64,000 nucleotides of DNA from Methylobacterium platani. Lineage in GTDB: Bacteria; Pseudomonadota; Alphaproteobacteria; Rhizobiales; Beijerinckiaceae. The translations under genes were made by a program, and so were the position numbers. The first letter of the stretch is position 1; every line of letters starts with the position of its first letter. The stretch is from NCBI RefSeq assembly GCF_001653715.1, contig NZ_LWHQ01000035.1:1-64000 (forward strand), read 5' to 3'. Under the pieces are notes generated by a model. The model ran no database searches, was not told where the DNA came from, and was given only the letters and a program-made list of their open reading frames with translations. Shown piece after piece: positions 8,739 to 15,897 of the stretch.

Positions 8739-9281
8739 ATGCCAGGTTTCGAGAGGGAGGCCGTTGCACCCGCCGATGTGACGGTTGCGGTGCTCGCCGC
8801 ACTCCGCCCTGCCGCCGAACCGATCCGAGCGGAGGCCAGTTCACAGGGCATCGCCTTCGTGCGCCGCCTGTTCGAGGGCTGGGCCTCGGGCGCGAACCGG
8901 TTCGATCAACCGGGCGAGATCTTTCTGGGACTCTGGCAGCAGGACCGCCTCGTGGGTTTCGGCGGCCTGAACCGCGACCCGTACACGGCGGAGGACGACA
9001 TCGGCCGCTTGCGGCACGTCTACGTGCTCCGATCGCATCGGCGCCGCGGCCTCGGCGCCCTGCTGGTGCGGTATCTCTTGCGGGAGGCCGAGGGTCATTT
9101 CCGGATCGTGCGCCTGCGGGCGGCCTCGCCGGACGCGGCGGCGTTCTACCGCCGGCTCGGCTTCGCGGAATGCGCCGACCCGGCCGCGACGCATGTCGTT
9201 CCGGTGCCGGTCGGCCCATCATCGCTCAAGACACCTCGTCATGGGCCGTCCCGGACGAACGGCATGGCCGCCCGCGGATGA
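8739..9281 (+). CDS. GNAT-family N-acetyltransferase, 180 aa
   Basis: The acetyl-CoA-binding motif A is clear: a beta strand (RLRHVYVLRSH) followed by RRRGLGALLV at about residues 101-110, matching (R/Q)xxGx(G/A). A later segment, DAAAFYRRLGFAE, is the usual GNAT C-terminal motif. The substrate is unknown. The ATG at 8739 follows GGGGGTGAGGA. The last 20 residues are hydrophilic and may be a lineage extension. It is the first of several plus-strand accessory genes lying between ileS and ribF, which are normally neighbours. Confidence 0.9.
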   Translation: MPGFEREAVAPADVTVAVLAALRPAAEPIRAEASSQGIAFVRRLFEGWASGANRFDQPGEIFLGLWQQDRLVGFGGLNRDPYTAEDDIGRLRHVYVLRSHRRRGLGALLVRYLLREAEGHFRIVRLRAASPDAAAFYRRLGFAECADPAATHVVPVPVGPSSLKTPRHGPSRTNGMAARG

Positions 9282-9406
9282 GAACGTCCGGAGCCGGGTG
9301 CCCCGGCGTCGATCAGGCTGCCGGACATGGTCGCCGCCCTCCGACGATTCGTTTGCTTTCGCCACCGGATGCGGCATCGTGACTACAATGGTCATGGAGG
9401 GACGCG

Positions 9407-9646
9407 ATGGTGGAAATTCAGCTGCGTGACGCGAAAGCCACCCTCTCCGCCGTCATCGACCGGGCCCGACAGGGCGAACCGTCGGTGATCACCCGCCATG
9501 GACGGCCGGAGGCCGTCCTGCTGAGCTATGAGGAGTGGCAGCGCCTGTCGCAGGTCCCGTCCTTCGGCCGGCTCCTCATGTCGGCGCCCCTGGAGGCGGA
9601 GGACCTGCCGCCGCGCAACGGCAGCTTGCGGGACGTCGAGTTCTGA
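9407..9646 (+). CDS. Phd/YefM-family antitoxin, 79 aa
   Basis: Small acidic DNA-binding antitoxin. The N-terminal half has the Phd/YefM pattern: an MVEIQLRDAKATLSAVIDRA beta-helix start, then GEPSVITRHGRPEAVLLSYEEW. The C-terminal part, about residues 52-79, would wrap the toxin. It sits directly before a PIN-domain toxin gene with three bases between stop and start. Antitoxins of this family repress their own operon, so autoregulation is expected, though I did not identify an operator. The start ATG follows GGAGGGACGCG. Confidence 0.92.
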   Translation: MVEIQLRDAKATLSAVIDRARQGEPSVITRHGRPEAVLLSYEEWQRLSQVPSFGRLLMSAPLEAEDLPPRNGSLRDVEF

Positions 9647-9649
9647 TGC

Positions 9650-10114
9650 GTGTACCTCGTCGATACCAACGTTCTCTCCGCCGCTGCTCCAACCCAGGCG
9701 GCTGCCACGCCGGAACTGGTCGCGTGGATGGATCGCAACAGTGCCGACCTCTATCTCTCCGTCATCACGATCGCTGAGATCGAGGCCGGCATCGCGAAGA
9801 GCCGCAGGCAGGGCGCGTACCGAAAAGCCGAACGGCTGGCAGAGTGGCTCGCAGCGCTGCTGCATCTCTACGGCGGCCGGATCGTGTCGGTCGATCTGGA
9901 CGTGGCGCGACATCTCGGATGTCTGATCGACCGGACGCGGGAGCAGGGCCGCAAGCCCGACCTGGCGGACCTTGCCATTGCGGCGACGGCTCTGTGTCAT
10001 GGCTGGACGGTGCTGACGCGCAATCTCCGGCATTTCAGCCCCCTGGGCGTGCCGGCGCATGATCCCTTCATGTCGTTGCCGACCGGCGTTCCGGGGCCAT
10101 CGACCGGCTCCTGA
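9650..10114 (+). CDS. VapC/FitB-type PIN-domain toxin, 154 aa
   Basis: PIN ribonuclease of a type II toxin-antitoxin system. The acidic metal-binding residues are visible: Asp5 in VDTNVLS, Glu43 in ITIAEIEAG, and Asp104 and Asp107 in KPDLADLAIAATA. The usual end of the fold, VLTRNLRHF, follows. The start is a GTG at 9650. An overlapping ATG at 9645 is in another frame and gives nonsense. It is translationally coupled to the Phd-type antitoxin upstream. PIN toxins usually cut tRNA or rRNA, but the target here cannot be inferred. The last dozen residues are low in complexity. Confidence 0.92.
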   Translation: MYLVDTNVLSAAAPTQAAATPELVAWMDRNSADLYLSVITIAEIEAGIAKSRRQGAYRKAERLAEWLAALLHLYGGRIVSVDLDVARHLGCLIDRTREQGRKPDLADLAIAATALCHGWTVLTRNLRHFSPLGVPAHDPFMSLPTGVPGPSTGS

Positions 10115-10268
10115 CTCGAAGCCTGGTGTGATTCGGAGCCTGCGTGACTTGGCGGCCGCAGCAGTGACGGGCATTGGGCGGTCCGGGCTCATCATCGGGC
10201 ACTGAGCCGGAACAGGCTGCGGCGGCGCACGGTTGACCCGGACGGTTCATCGATTCCGGGAGGTCGCC

Positions 10269-10508
10269 ATGAAGACGCCGCTCTCCGTCCTCGCGCTCAC
10301 CGCCGTTCTGACCGCGCCGGTCCTGGCGCGCGAGGTCCGCTCGCCGCCGCGGCCGGTGCCGGAGGATATCGACGCGACCGGTTCCGTCACGCCGACCGAC
10401 CCGCTGCTGATCCCCGACGAGGATCGCGGCACCATGCGGCGGGCGAAGCGCCCGCGCGGCCGGGATGCCGACACCGAGGCGCCGATCCGCGAGTTCATCC
10501 CGGAATAG
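10269..10508 (+). CDS. Small secreted protein, 79 aa
   Basis: Residues 1-20 form a clear signal peptide (MKTPLSVLALTAVLTAPVLA). The short mature part of about 59 residues is Pro/Arg/Asp-rich with no recognisable domain. The start is the ATG at 10269, preceded by GGGAGGTCGCC; a frame-compatible upstream start at 10233 would destroy the signal peptide. I do not recognise the family. The gene lies between the vapC-like gene and the convergent ribF. Confidence 0.7.
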   Translation: MKTPLSVLALTAVLTAPVLAREVRSPPRPVPEDIDATGSVTPTDPLLIPDEDRGTMRRAKRPRGRDADTEAPIREFIPE

Positions 10509-10549
10509 CCCCCTCTCCCCCGGCCGGATCTTACCCGAGCATCGAGGTC

Positions 10550-11542
10550 TCACCCCAGCATCGAGGGCGTGCGGTCCGCGGCGAGCCTCCGCCGCGCCTC
10601 CGCCGCGTCCTCGTGCATGCGCGCGACCAGGGCCTCGGCGCTGTCGAAGCGCGCCTCGCCGCGGATGAAGCCGACGAACTCGACCGCGATGCGCTGGCCG
10701 TAGAGGTCGCCGGCGAAGTCGAACAGGTAGGTCTCGAGGAGCGGTGCGCCGTCGTCGAAGGTCGGCCGGCGGCCGTAGCTCGCCACGCCGTCGCGCACGC
10801 TGCCATCGGTCAGGCGCACGCGCACCGCGTAGATGCCGTGGGCGAGCCCGCAGGCGTCGAGCGCCACGTTGGCGGTCGGGAAGCCGAGGGTGCGGCCGCG
10901 CTTGTCGCCGTGGCGCACCACGCCCTCGACGAACCAGCGATAGCCGAGGAGGTGGTTGGCGGTTGCGACGTCGCCGGCCTCGAGCGCGGCCCGGATCGCG
11001 CTCGACGAGACCGGCGCCTCGCCGCCGCCCGCCGCCACCGCCGGGACGATCCGGCAAGCGAGCCCGTTCTCGGCGCAGAGCGCCTCCAGCATCGCCGGCG
11101 TGCCCTCGCGGCCGCGGCCGAAATGGAAGTCGTGCCCGATCACCACGCCCGACAGGCCGAGCTCGCCCTTCAGGGTGTCGGCGACGAAGGCCGACGCTCC
11201 GGTGCCGGCGAGGCCCGCGTCGAACCGGCGCACGAAGGCGCCGTCGACGCCGAGGCGCTGGAGCACCGCGAGCTTCTCGCCCTCGCCGGTGAGGCGGAAC
11301 ATCGTCGCGTCGGGGGAGAAGAAGGCGCGGGGATGCGGCTCGAAGGTGAGAACCGCGCTCGGCCGGCCGAGCGCCGCCGCCATCTCCCGCACCGCGGCGA
11401 TGAGCGCGCGGTGGCCCTGGTGGATGCCGTCGAAATTGCCGAGCGCCGCGACCGCCCCCCTCAGCCGCTCCGGCACCGGCTCGCCGTCGCGGTGGACGGG
11501 AAGGGACGCGACGGGGCGCGGGGCGGTCTCGTCGCGCGGCAT
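10550..11542 (-). CDS. ribF: Bifunctional riboflavin kinase/FAD synthetase, 330 aa
   Basis: Makes FMN from riboflavin and then FAD from FMN. The N-terminal nucleotidyltransferase domain has GNFDGIHQGHRALI and VIGHDFHFGRGREG. The C-terminal flavokinase domain has the riboflavin-binding GFPTANV and HGIYAVRV motifs. The length is typical. The ATG at 11542 (MPRDETAP) is preferred over the frame start 25 codons upstream. In many bacteria ribF directly precedes ileS-lspA. Here the order and strand are kept, but about 2.2 kb of opposite-strand genes lie between. Confidence 0.96.
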   Translation of the reverse strand: MPRDETAPRPVASLPVHRDGEPVPERLRGAVAALGNFDGIHQGHRALIAAVREMAAALGRPSAVLTFEPHPRAFFSPDATMFRLTGEGEKLAVLQRLGVDGAFVRRFDAGLAGTGASAFVADTLKGELGLSGVVIGHDFHFGRGREGTPAMLEALCAENGLACRIVPAVAAGGGEAPVSSSAIRAALEAGDVATANHLLGYRWFVEGVVRHGDKRGRTLGFPTANVALDACGLAHGIYAVRVRLTDGSVRDGVASYGRRPTFDDGAPLLETYLFDFAGDLYGQRIAVEFVGFIRGEARFDSAEALVARMHEDAAEARRRLAADRTPSMLG

Positions 11543-11793
11543 CAACGGTCCTTGGCTCACGGGGGGAAGAGGTCTCGAAGGCGGCCGGACCCTGTCGAAA
11601 TCCGCCCGGTGGGTCAAGCCGGATGCCGCCCGGCGGAGGAGGGGCCGGGGGTGCGCCGCGGCTTTAACCGGTTCTCAAGGGGGGTGGAATTACAAGCTGG
11701 GAACAGAGGAGCCGCCCGGCGCCTCGCCTCATGATCCAAGCGGGTTTCGTCGCGCACGGGGATGTGTCGCGCCCGCGAACGGAGCCGTAAGCC

Positions 11794-12177
11794 ATGGCCC
11801 TTGACCTCGGCATGCCGATCCTCGTGGTGGACGACTACCAGACGATGGTTCGCATCATCCGCAACCTGCTGAAGCAGCTCGGCTTCGAGGATGTCGACGA
11901 CGCCTCGGACGGCACCGGCGCCCTGGCCAAGCTGAAGCAGAAGAAGTACGGCCTCGTCATCTCCGACTGGAACATGGAGCCGATGACCGGGTACGAGCTG
12001 CTGCGCCATGTCCGGGCCGACGACGCCCTGCGCACCACGCCGTTCATCATGGTCACCGCCGAGTCGAAGACCGAGAACGTCATCGCCGCCAAGAAGGCCG
12101 GCGTGAACAACTACATCGTCAAGCCGTTCAACGCCCAGACGCTGAAGACCAAGATCGAGGCGGTCTGCGGCGCGTGA
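11794..12177 (+). CDS. cheY: CheY-type chemotaxis response regulator, 127 aa
   Basis: Single receiver domain with no output domain. The CheY residues are all present: Asp13/Asp14 in VVDDYQTM, the phosphoacceptor Asp58 in VISDWNMEP, Thr88 in IMVTAES, and Lys110 in NYIVKPF. The protein would control the flagellar motor switch when phosphorylated by CheA, which is not in this window. The cheZ-like gene follows about 200 bases downstream on the same strand, which supports a chemotaxis role over a generic stand-alone receiver. Confidence 0.95.
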   Translation: MALDLGMPILVVDDYQTMVRIIRNLLKQLGFEDVDDASDGTGALAKLKQKKYGLVISDWNMEPMTGYELLRHVRADDALRTTPFIMVTAESKTENVIAAKKAGVNNYIVKPFNAQTLKTKIEAVCGA

Positions 12178-12381
12178 CACCGCCGGCTCGGTGACGAGGC
12201 GGCGCCCTCCGGGCGCGGAGCCGTGCGGCGGGCCCGAGAGCCCGGCCGCGCCGCCCGCTCCGGGGAGCCGCCGTCGCGCCTGGCCCGGGAGACTTCATCG
12301 GCGGGGAGCGATCACGTGCTCAGGGAGATGACGGCCGGGCCGCGGTCCGCCCTCAACCGGTTGCTCGGAGGCAGGACGCCC

Positions 12382-12915
12382 ATGGTTCGCACGAGCGGCC
12401 AGACCGAACCGGCGAACTCGGCGGTCCCGGTGAGCGAACTGCTCGAGATCGCCGACTACATCACCAAGCTCAAGCGCGGCATCGCGGCCCTGCGGGCCCA
12501 GGAGCTCACCCGCGACCGCATCCCGATGGCGCATGACGAGCTCGGCAGCGTCGTCGCCGCCACCGCCAGCGCCACCAACCGGATCATGGAATCCGCCGAG
12601 GCGATGCTGGCGATCAAGGCCAGGACGCTCGACGAGTACCGCGCCGAGGTCGAGGCGCATATCGGCGACATCTTCGAGGCCTGCACCTTCCAGGACATTA
12701 CCGGCCAGCGCATCTCCAAGGTGGTCGAGGCCCTGGGCCAGCTCGAGAAGCGCCTGTCGCAGTTCTCCACCGTGGTGAACGTGCGCGACGGCGAGGCCGA
12801 GCACGACGCCGAGGAGGCCCGCCGCAAGGCCCGCGCCGAGACGCTGATGCTCAACGGCCCGCAGCTCAAGGGCCCGGCGACGCCGCAGGACGCGATCGAC
12901 GCCCTGTTCTCCTGA
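12382..12915 (+). CDS. cheZ: CheZ-family protein phosphatase, 177 aa
   Basis: Dephosphorylates CheY-phosphate. The CheZ signature FQDITGQRI is at about residues 103-111; its Asp105 and Gln109 match the catalytic Asp and Gln of enterobacterial CheZ. The rest is long amphipathic helix, as expected for the four-helix-bundle dimer. The last residues, PQDAIDALFS, look like the C-terminal CheY-binding helix. The start at 12382 was chosen because GGAGG lies 10 bases upstream; the frame stays open to 12223, and an ATG at 12328 is possible. It pairs with cheY just upstream. Confidence 0.9.
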   Translation: MVRTSGQTEPANSAVPVSELLEIADYITKLKRGIAALRAQELTRDRIPMAHDELGSVVAATASATNRIMESAEAMLAIKARTLDEYRAEVEAHIGDIFEACTFQDITGQRISKVVEALGQLEKRLSQFSTVVNVRDGEAEHDAEEARRKARAETLMLNGPQLKGPATPQDAIDALFS

Positions 12916-12942
12916 CCGTCCCGACGGCCCTGAATCGTCCGG

Positions 12943-12967
12943 CCGGGGTGCGGCTGCCGCGCCCCGG
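12943..12967. terminator. Bidirectional GC hairpin between cheZ and the HAD gene
   Basis: CCGGGG and GCGG arms pair with CCGC and CCCCGG across a very short loop, in the 67-base gap between two convergent genes. There is no T tract on either strand, so its efficiency as an intrinsic terminator is uncertain. Confidence 0.5.
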
Positions 12968-12982
12968 TTCCTGGCGCGTCGC

Positions 12983-13888
12983 CTACCAGCGCAGCAGATC
13001 GATCACGCCGTCCGGGTGCACGGCCTGCGCCTCGAGCCAGTGCGCGATGTCGCCGATCGGCGCGCCCGCCGCGACGCCGAGCTCCTCGGCGTGGATGCCG
13101 CGCGCCACCAGCAGCGAGGCGATGCCGAAGGCCCGCGCGCCGGCGACGTCGGTGCGGATCGCGTCGCCCACCGCCAGCACCCGCTCGCGGGGGAGGGGAA
13201 GGGCGCCGTCGAAGGATTCCGCGGTCGCGAGCGCCGCCTCGTAGACCGGGACGTGCGGCTTGCCGGCATAGACGACCGCGCCGCCCATCTCCTCGTAGAG
13301 CGCCGCCACCGCCCCCGCGCAGGGGATCAGCCGCGCGCCGCGCTCGACCACGAGGTCGGGATTGGCGCAGATCAGGGTGACGCCGCGGGCGGCCCAGGGC
13401 TCGAGCCGGGCGCGGTAATCCGCCGCCGTCTCGACCTCGTCGTCGACGAGCCCGGTGACGACCACGTGGGCGGCCTCGTCCGGCCCGGAGCGGGCGAGGC
13501 CGAGGCCGTCGAAGACCGGCAGGTCGCGGTCGGGCCCGAGATGGTACATCGGCGCCTGCGCCCGCTCGGCCATGAGCCGGCGGGTGAGGTCGCCCGAGGT
13601 GACGATGGCGTCGTAGGCGCTGCGCGGCACGCCGAACCCGTCGAGCTGCGCCTGGACGAAGCTGCCGGGCCGCGGCGCGTTCGAGACCAGCACCACCCGG
13701 CGCGGCCGCGCGCCCGGCAGGGCGCGGAAACGCGACAGCGCCTCGGCCGCCGCCCGGTGGGCATGGAGGCCGTCATGCAGCACGCCCCAGACGTCGCACA
13801 GGATCAGGTCGAACCCGTCGGCGACGCCCGCGATCCCGTCCAGGATCGCGACCTCGCCCGGATGCGCCGCGCGGACCATCTCTGCCAT
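12983..13888 (-). CDS. TIGR01459-type HAD-IIA hydrolase, 301 aa
   Basis: HAD-superfamily phosphatase. Motif I is DVWGVLHDG with the nucleophile Asp32. Motif II is in VVLVSNAPRP. Motif III/IV is in YAGKPHVPVYEAAL and AVGDAIRTDVAGARAFG. The WGVLHDG form and the length fit the alphaproteobacterial TIGR01459 group, which often lies near ribF. The physiological substrate is not known. Upstream of its start is an unusually AT-rich palindrome (13971-13998) that may control it. Confidence 0.9.
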   Translation of the reverse strand: MAEMVRAAHPGEVAILDGIAGVADGFDLILCDVWGVLHDGLHAHRAAAEALSRFRALPGARPRRVVLVSNAPRPGSFVQAQLDGFGVPRSAYDAIVTSGDLTRRLMAERAQAPMYHLGPDRDLPVFDGLGLARSGPDEAAHVVVTGLVDDEVETAADYRARLEPWAARGVTLICANPDLVVERGARLIPCAGAVAALYEEMGGAVVYAGKPHVPVYEAALATAESFDGALPLPRERVLAVGDAIRTDVAGARAFGIASLLVARGIHAEELGVAAGAPIGDIAHWLEAQAVHPDGVIDLLRW

Positions 13889-13970
13889 GCCGCCTCTCCC
13901 CTCGCTGCATCGCAGCAGAACGCGGCATCGGGCTTACAGACGGTTCGGACCGAACGCAACGTTTCTCGTG

Positions 13971-13998
13971 AAATCGTTTACATGTAAAATCGTTTACA
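13971..13998. promoter_or_regulatory. Operator-like palindrome and direct repeat
   Basis: A 12-base sequence, AAATCGTTTACA, occurs twice at a 16-base interval (13971-13982 and 13987-13998). The overlap creates a perfect 12-bp palindrome, TTTACATGTAAA, at 13977-13988. It is strikingly AT-rich for this genome. It lies 83 bases upstream of the HAD gene start and just after the adenine deaminase stop, so it fits a repressor or activator site for the HAD gene. Which protein binds it is unknown. Confidence 0.55.
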
Positions 13999-14010
13999 GA
14001 CGCTCCCGCG

Positions 14011-15699
14011 TCATTCATCGGGCCGGATGAAAGCCATCCGGTCGACGTCGACGAGGCCGCGATCGGTGATCTTGAGGTGCGGGATCACCGGCAGCGGCAG
14101 GAAGGCGACCTGCAGGAACGGCTCGGGCAGGGTGCAGCCGAGCCGGCGGGCGGCGTCGCGCAGCGGGGGCAGGGCGTCGCGCACCGCCTCGAAGGGGAGG
14201 TCGCTCATCAGGCCGGCGATCGGCAGCGCCAGCTCGGCCAGGATCCCGGTCTCGTCCGCGACGACGAAGCCGCCCTGCAGGTCGATCAGGCGGTTGACCG
14301 CCCGCGCCATCGCGTCGGGATCGGCGCCGACGACGCAGAGATTGTGGCTGTCGTGCCCGACCGAGGAGGCGATGGCCCCGCGCCGGAGGCCGAATCCCTG
14401 CACCAGGCCGCGGCCGATGCTGCGGGTGCCGTGGCGGGCGACGACCGCGACCATCGCGACGTCCTGGGCGAGGTCCGGCACGCCGCCGGGGGCCAGGCGG
14501 CGATGCTCGGTGATGATCCGGCCCGGCACCACGCCGATCACCGAGGTCTCGCCCGGGGGCGGCGCCACCGCGAGGTCGTCCGCGGTCACCGGCGCGGCCC
14601 GCACGCTGCCGCGGCCCGGCGGCGGCGTGACCGTCCGGGCGGCGAACAGGCTCTCGTCGACGGGGCGGCCGGCGGCGAACACGTGCGACACCGCGCAGGT
14701 CGCGAGGTCGTCGAGGAGCACGATGTCGGCCCGGCGGCCCGGCGCGATCATCCCGCGATCGGTGAGCCCGAAGGCGGTGGCGGCGCTCAGCGACGCGGCG
14801 CGGTAGGCGGCGAGCGGCGGCACGCCGAGGGCGATCGCGGTGCGGATCAGGTGGTCGAGATGGCCCTCCTCGGCGATGTCGAGGGGGTTGCGGTCGTCGG
14901 TGCAGAAGGCGAGGAACGGCGCGGTGCGCTCGGTGAGGAGGGGGCTCAGCGCGTGCAGGTCCTTCGAGACCGAGCCCTCGCGGATCAGCACCGTCATGCC
15001 CTTGCGGATCTTCTCCAGCGCCTCCTGCGCGCCCGTCGCCTCGTGGTCGGTGCGGATGCCCGCCGCCGCATAGGCGTTGAGGGCGGCGCCGGAGAGCAGC
15101 GGCGCGTGGCCGTCGATGGGGCGTCCGGCAAAGGCCGCGAGCTTGGCAAGGCAGCCCGGATCGGCCGCGACCACGCCGGGGAAGTTCATGAATTCCGCCA
15201 GCCCCAGCGCCCGCGGATGGTCGCGGTACCGGGCCAGGTCGGCGGCCTCGATCCGGGCGCCGGCGCTCTCAAGGTCGGTCGCCGGCACGCAGGAGGAGAG
15301 CTGGACCCGGATGTCCATCACGGTCTCGCCCGCGGCCGCGAGCGCGTAGTCGAAGGCGGCCGTGCCGAGCACGTTGGCGAGCTCGTGCGGGTCCCAGATC
15401 ACCGTCGTGACGCCGTGAGGCAGCACGCAGCGGTCGAATTCGTGCGGGGTGATGAGGGAGGATTCGATGTGGAGGTGGGTGTCGATGAAGCCCGGCACGG
15501 CGATGCGGCCCGCCGCCTCGATCACCCGCCGCCCCTCGTAGGCGCCGTAGGTGCCCACCACGGTGTCGCCGCAGACCGCGATGTCGGTTTCCACCAGGTC
15601 GCCGGTGACGAGGTCGAGGAGACGGGCGCCGCGGATCACCAGGTCGGCGGGCTCCCGGCCCGCCCCTTGCGCGATCCGGCGGGCGATGGGGTCCGACAT
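14011..15699 (-). CDS. ade: Adenine deaminase, 562 aa
   Basis: Converts adenine to hypoxanthine plus ammonia in purine salvage. It is an amidohydrolase-superfamily enzyme of the AdeC/YicP type. The metal-binding HLHIESS motif is at about residue 90. Further family segments are GVTTVIWDPHELANVLG, DGHAPLLSG and the C-terminal SVGHDSHNLCVVG block, which is diagnostic of this family. The start at 15699 (MSDPIARR) follows AAAGG on the minus strand; the frame extends 11 codons further without a site. It is a single-gene unit, with a 106-bp inverted-repeat element immediately upstream. Confidence 0.96.
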   Translation of the reverse strand: MSDPIARRIAQGAGREPADLVIRGARLLDLVTGDLVETDIAVCGDTVVGTYGAYEGRRVIEAAGRIAVPGFIDTHLHIESSLITPHEFDRCVLPHGVTTVIWDPHELANVLGTAAFDYALAAAGETVMDIRVQLSSCVPATDLESAGARIEAADLARYRDHPRALGLAEFMNFPGVVAADPGCLAKLAAFAGRPIDGHAPLLSGAALNAYAAAGIRTDHEATGAQEALEKIRKGMTVLIREGSVSKDLHALSPLLTERTAPFLAFCTDDRNPLDIAEEGHLDHLIRTAIALGVPPLAAYRAASLSAATAFGLTDRGMIAPGRRADIVLLDDLATCAVSHVFAAGRPVDESLFAARTVTPPPGRGSVRAAPVTADDLAVAPPPGETSVIGVVPGRIITEHRRLAPGGVPDLAQDVAMVAVVARHGTRSIGRGLVQGFGLRRGAIASSVGHDSHNLCVVGADPDAMARAVNRLIDLQGGFVVADETGILAELALPIAGLMSDLPFEAVRDALPPLRDAARRLGCTLPEPFLQVAFLPLPVIPHLKITDRGLVDVDRMAFIRPDE

Positions 15700-15733
15700 C
15701 GGGGGCCTTTCTGCTCTGCGAGGATCCCTCATG

Positions 15734-15839
15734 CTAAGCAGACTTGCGTTGGCAGGCCAACGCTTCGCCCGCTTAGGTTCTTGTTTTGTCGCAGATTTTT
15801 GGCGCCGAACCGGTAACCACTTCGGCGAAATCTGCTTAG
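15734..15839. repeat. 106-bp element with terminal inverted repeats, copy 1
   Basis: The element is bounded by perfect 9-bp terminal inverted repeats, CTAAGCAGA (15734-15742) and TCTGCTTAG (15831-15839). Inside are a perfect 8-bp hairpin (GCGTTGGC-AG-GCCAACGC) and a second stem, GCAGATTT..CGCCGAA / TTCGGCGAAATCTGC. A nearly identical 106-bp copy is at 21148-21253. It lies between the ade start and the EAL gene stop. No coding potential. MITE-like mobility or terminator function is inference. Confidence 0.85.
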
Positions 15840-15897
15840 GCCCGCACGGCCCGCGCCGCTACCGCCTCGTCATCCGCCGCGACCTCGCGCGATGCCG

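Noticed and set aside
9645..9655. ATG start for the VapC-like toxin
   Set aside because: This ATG overlaps the antitoxin stop but is in a different frame and yields an Arg-rich shadow. The GTG at 9650 gives the PIN domain.
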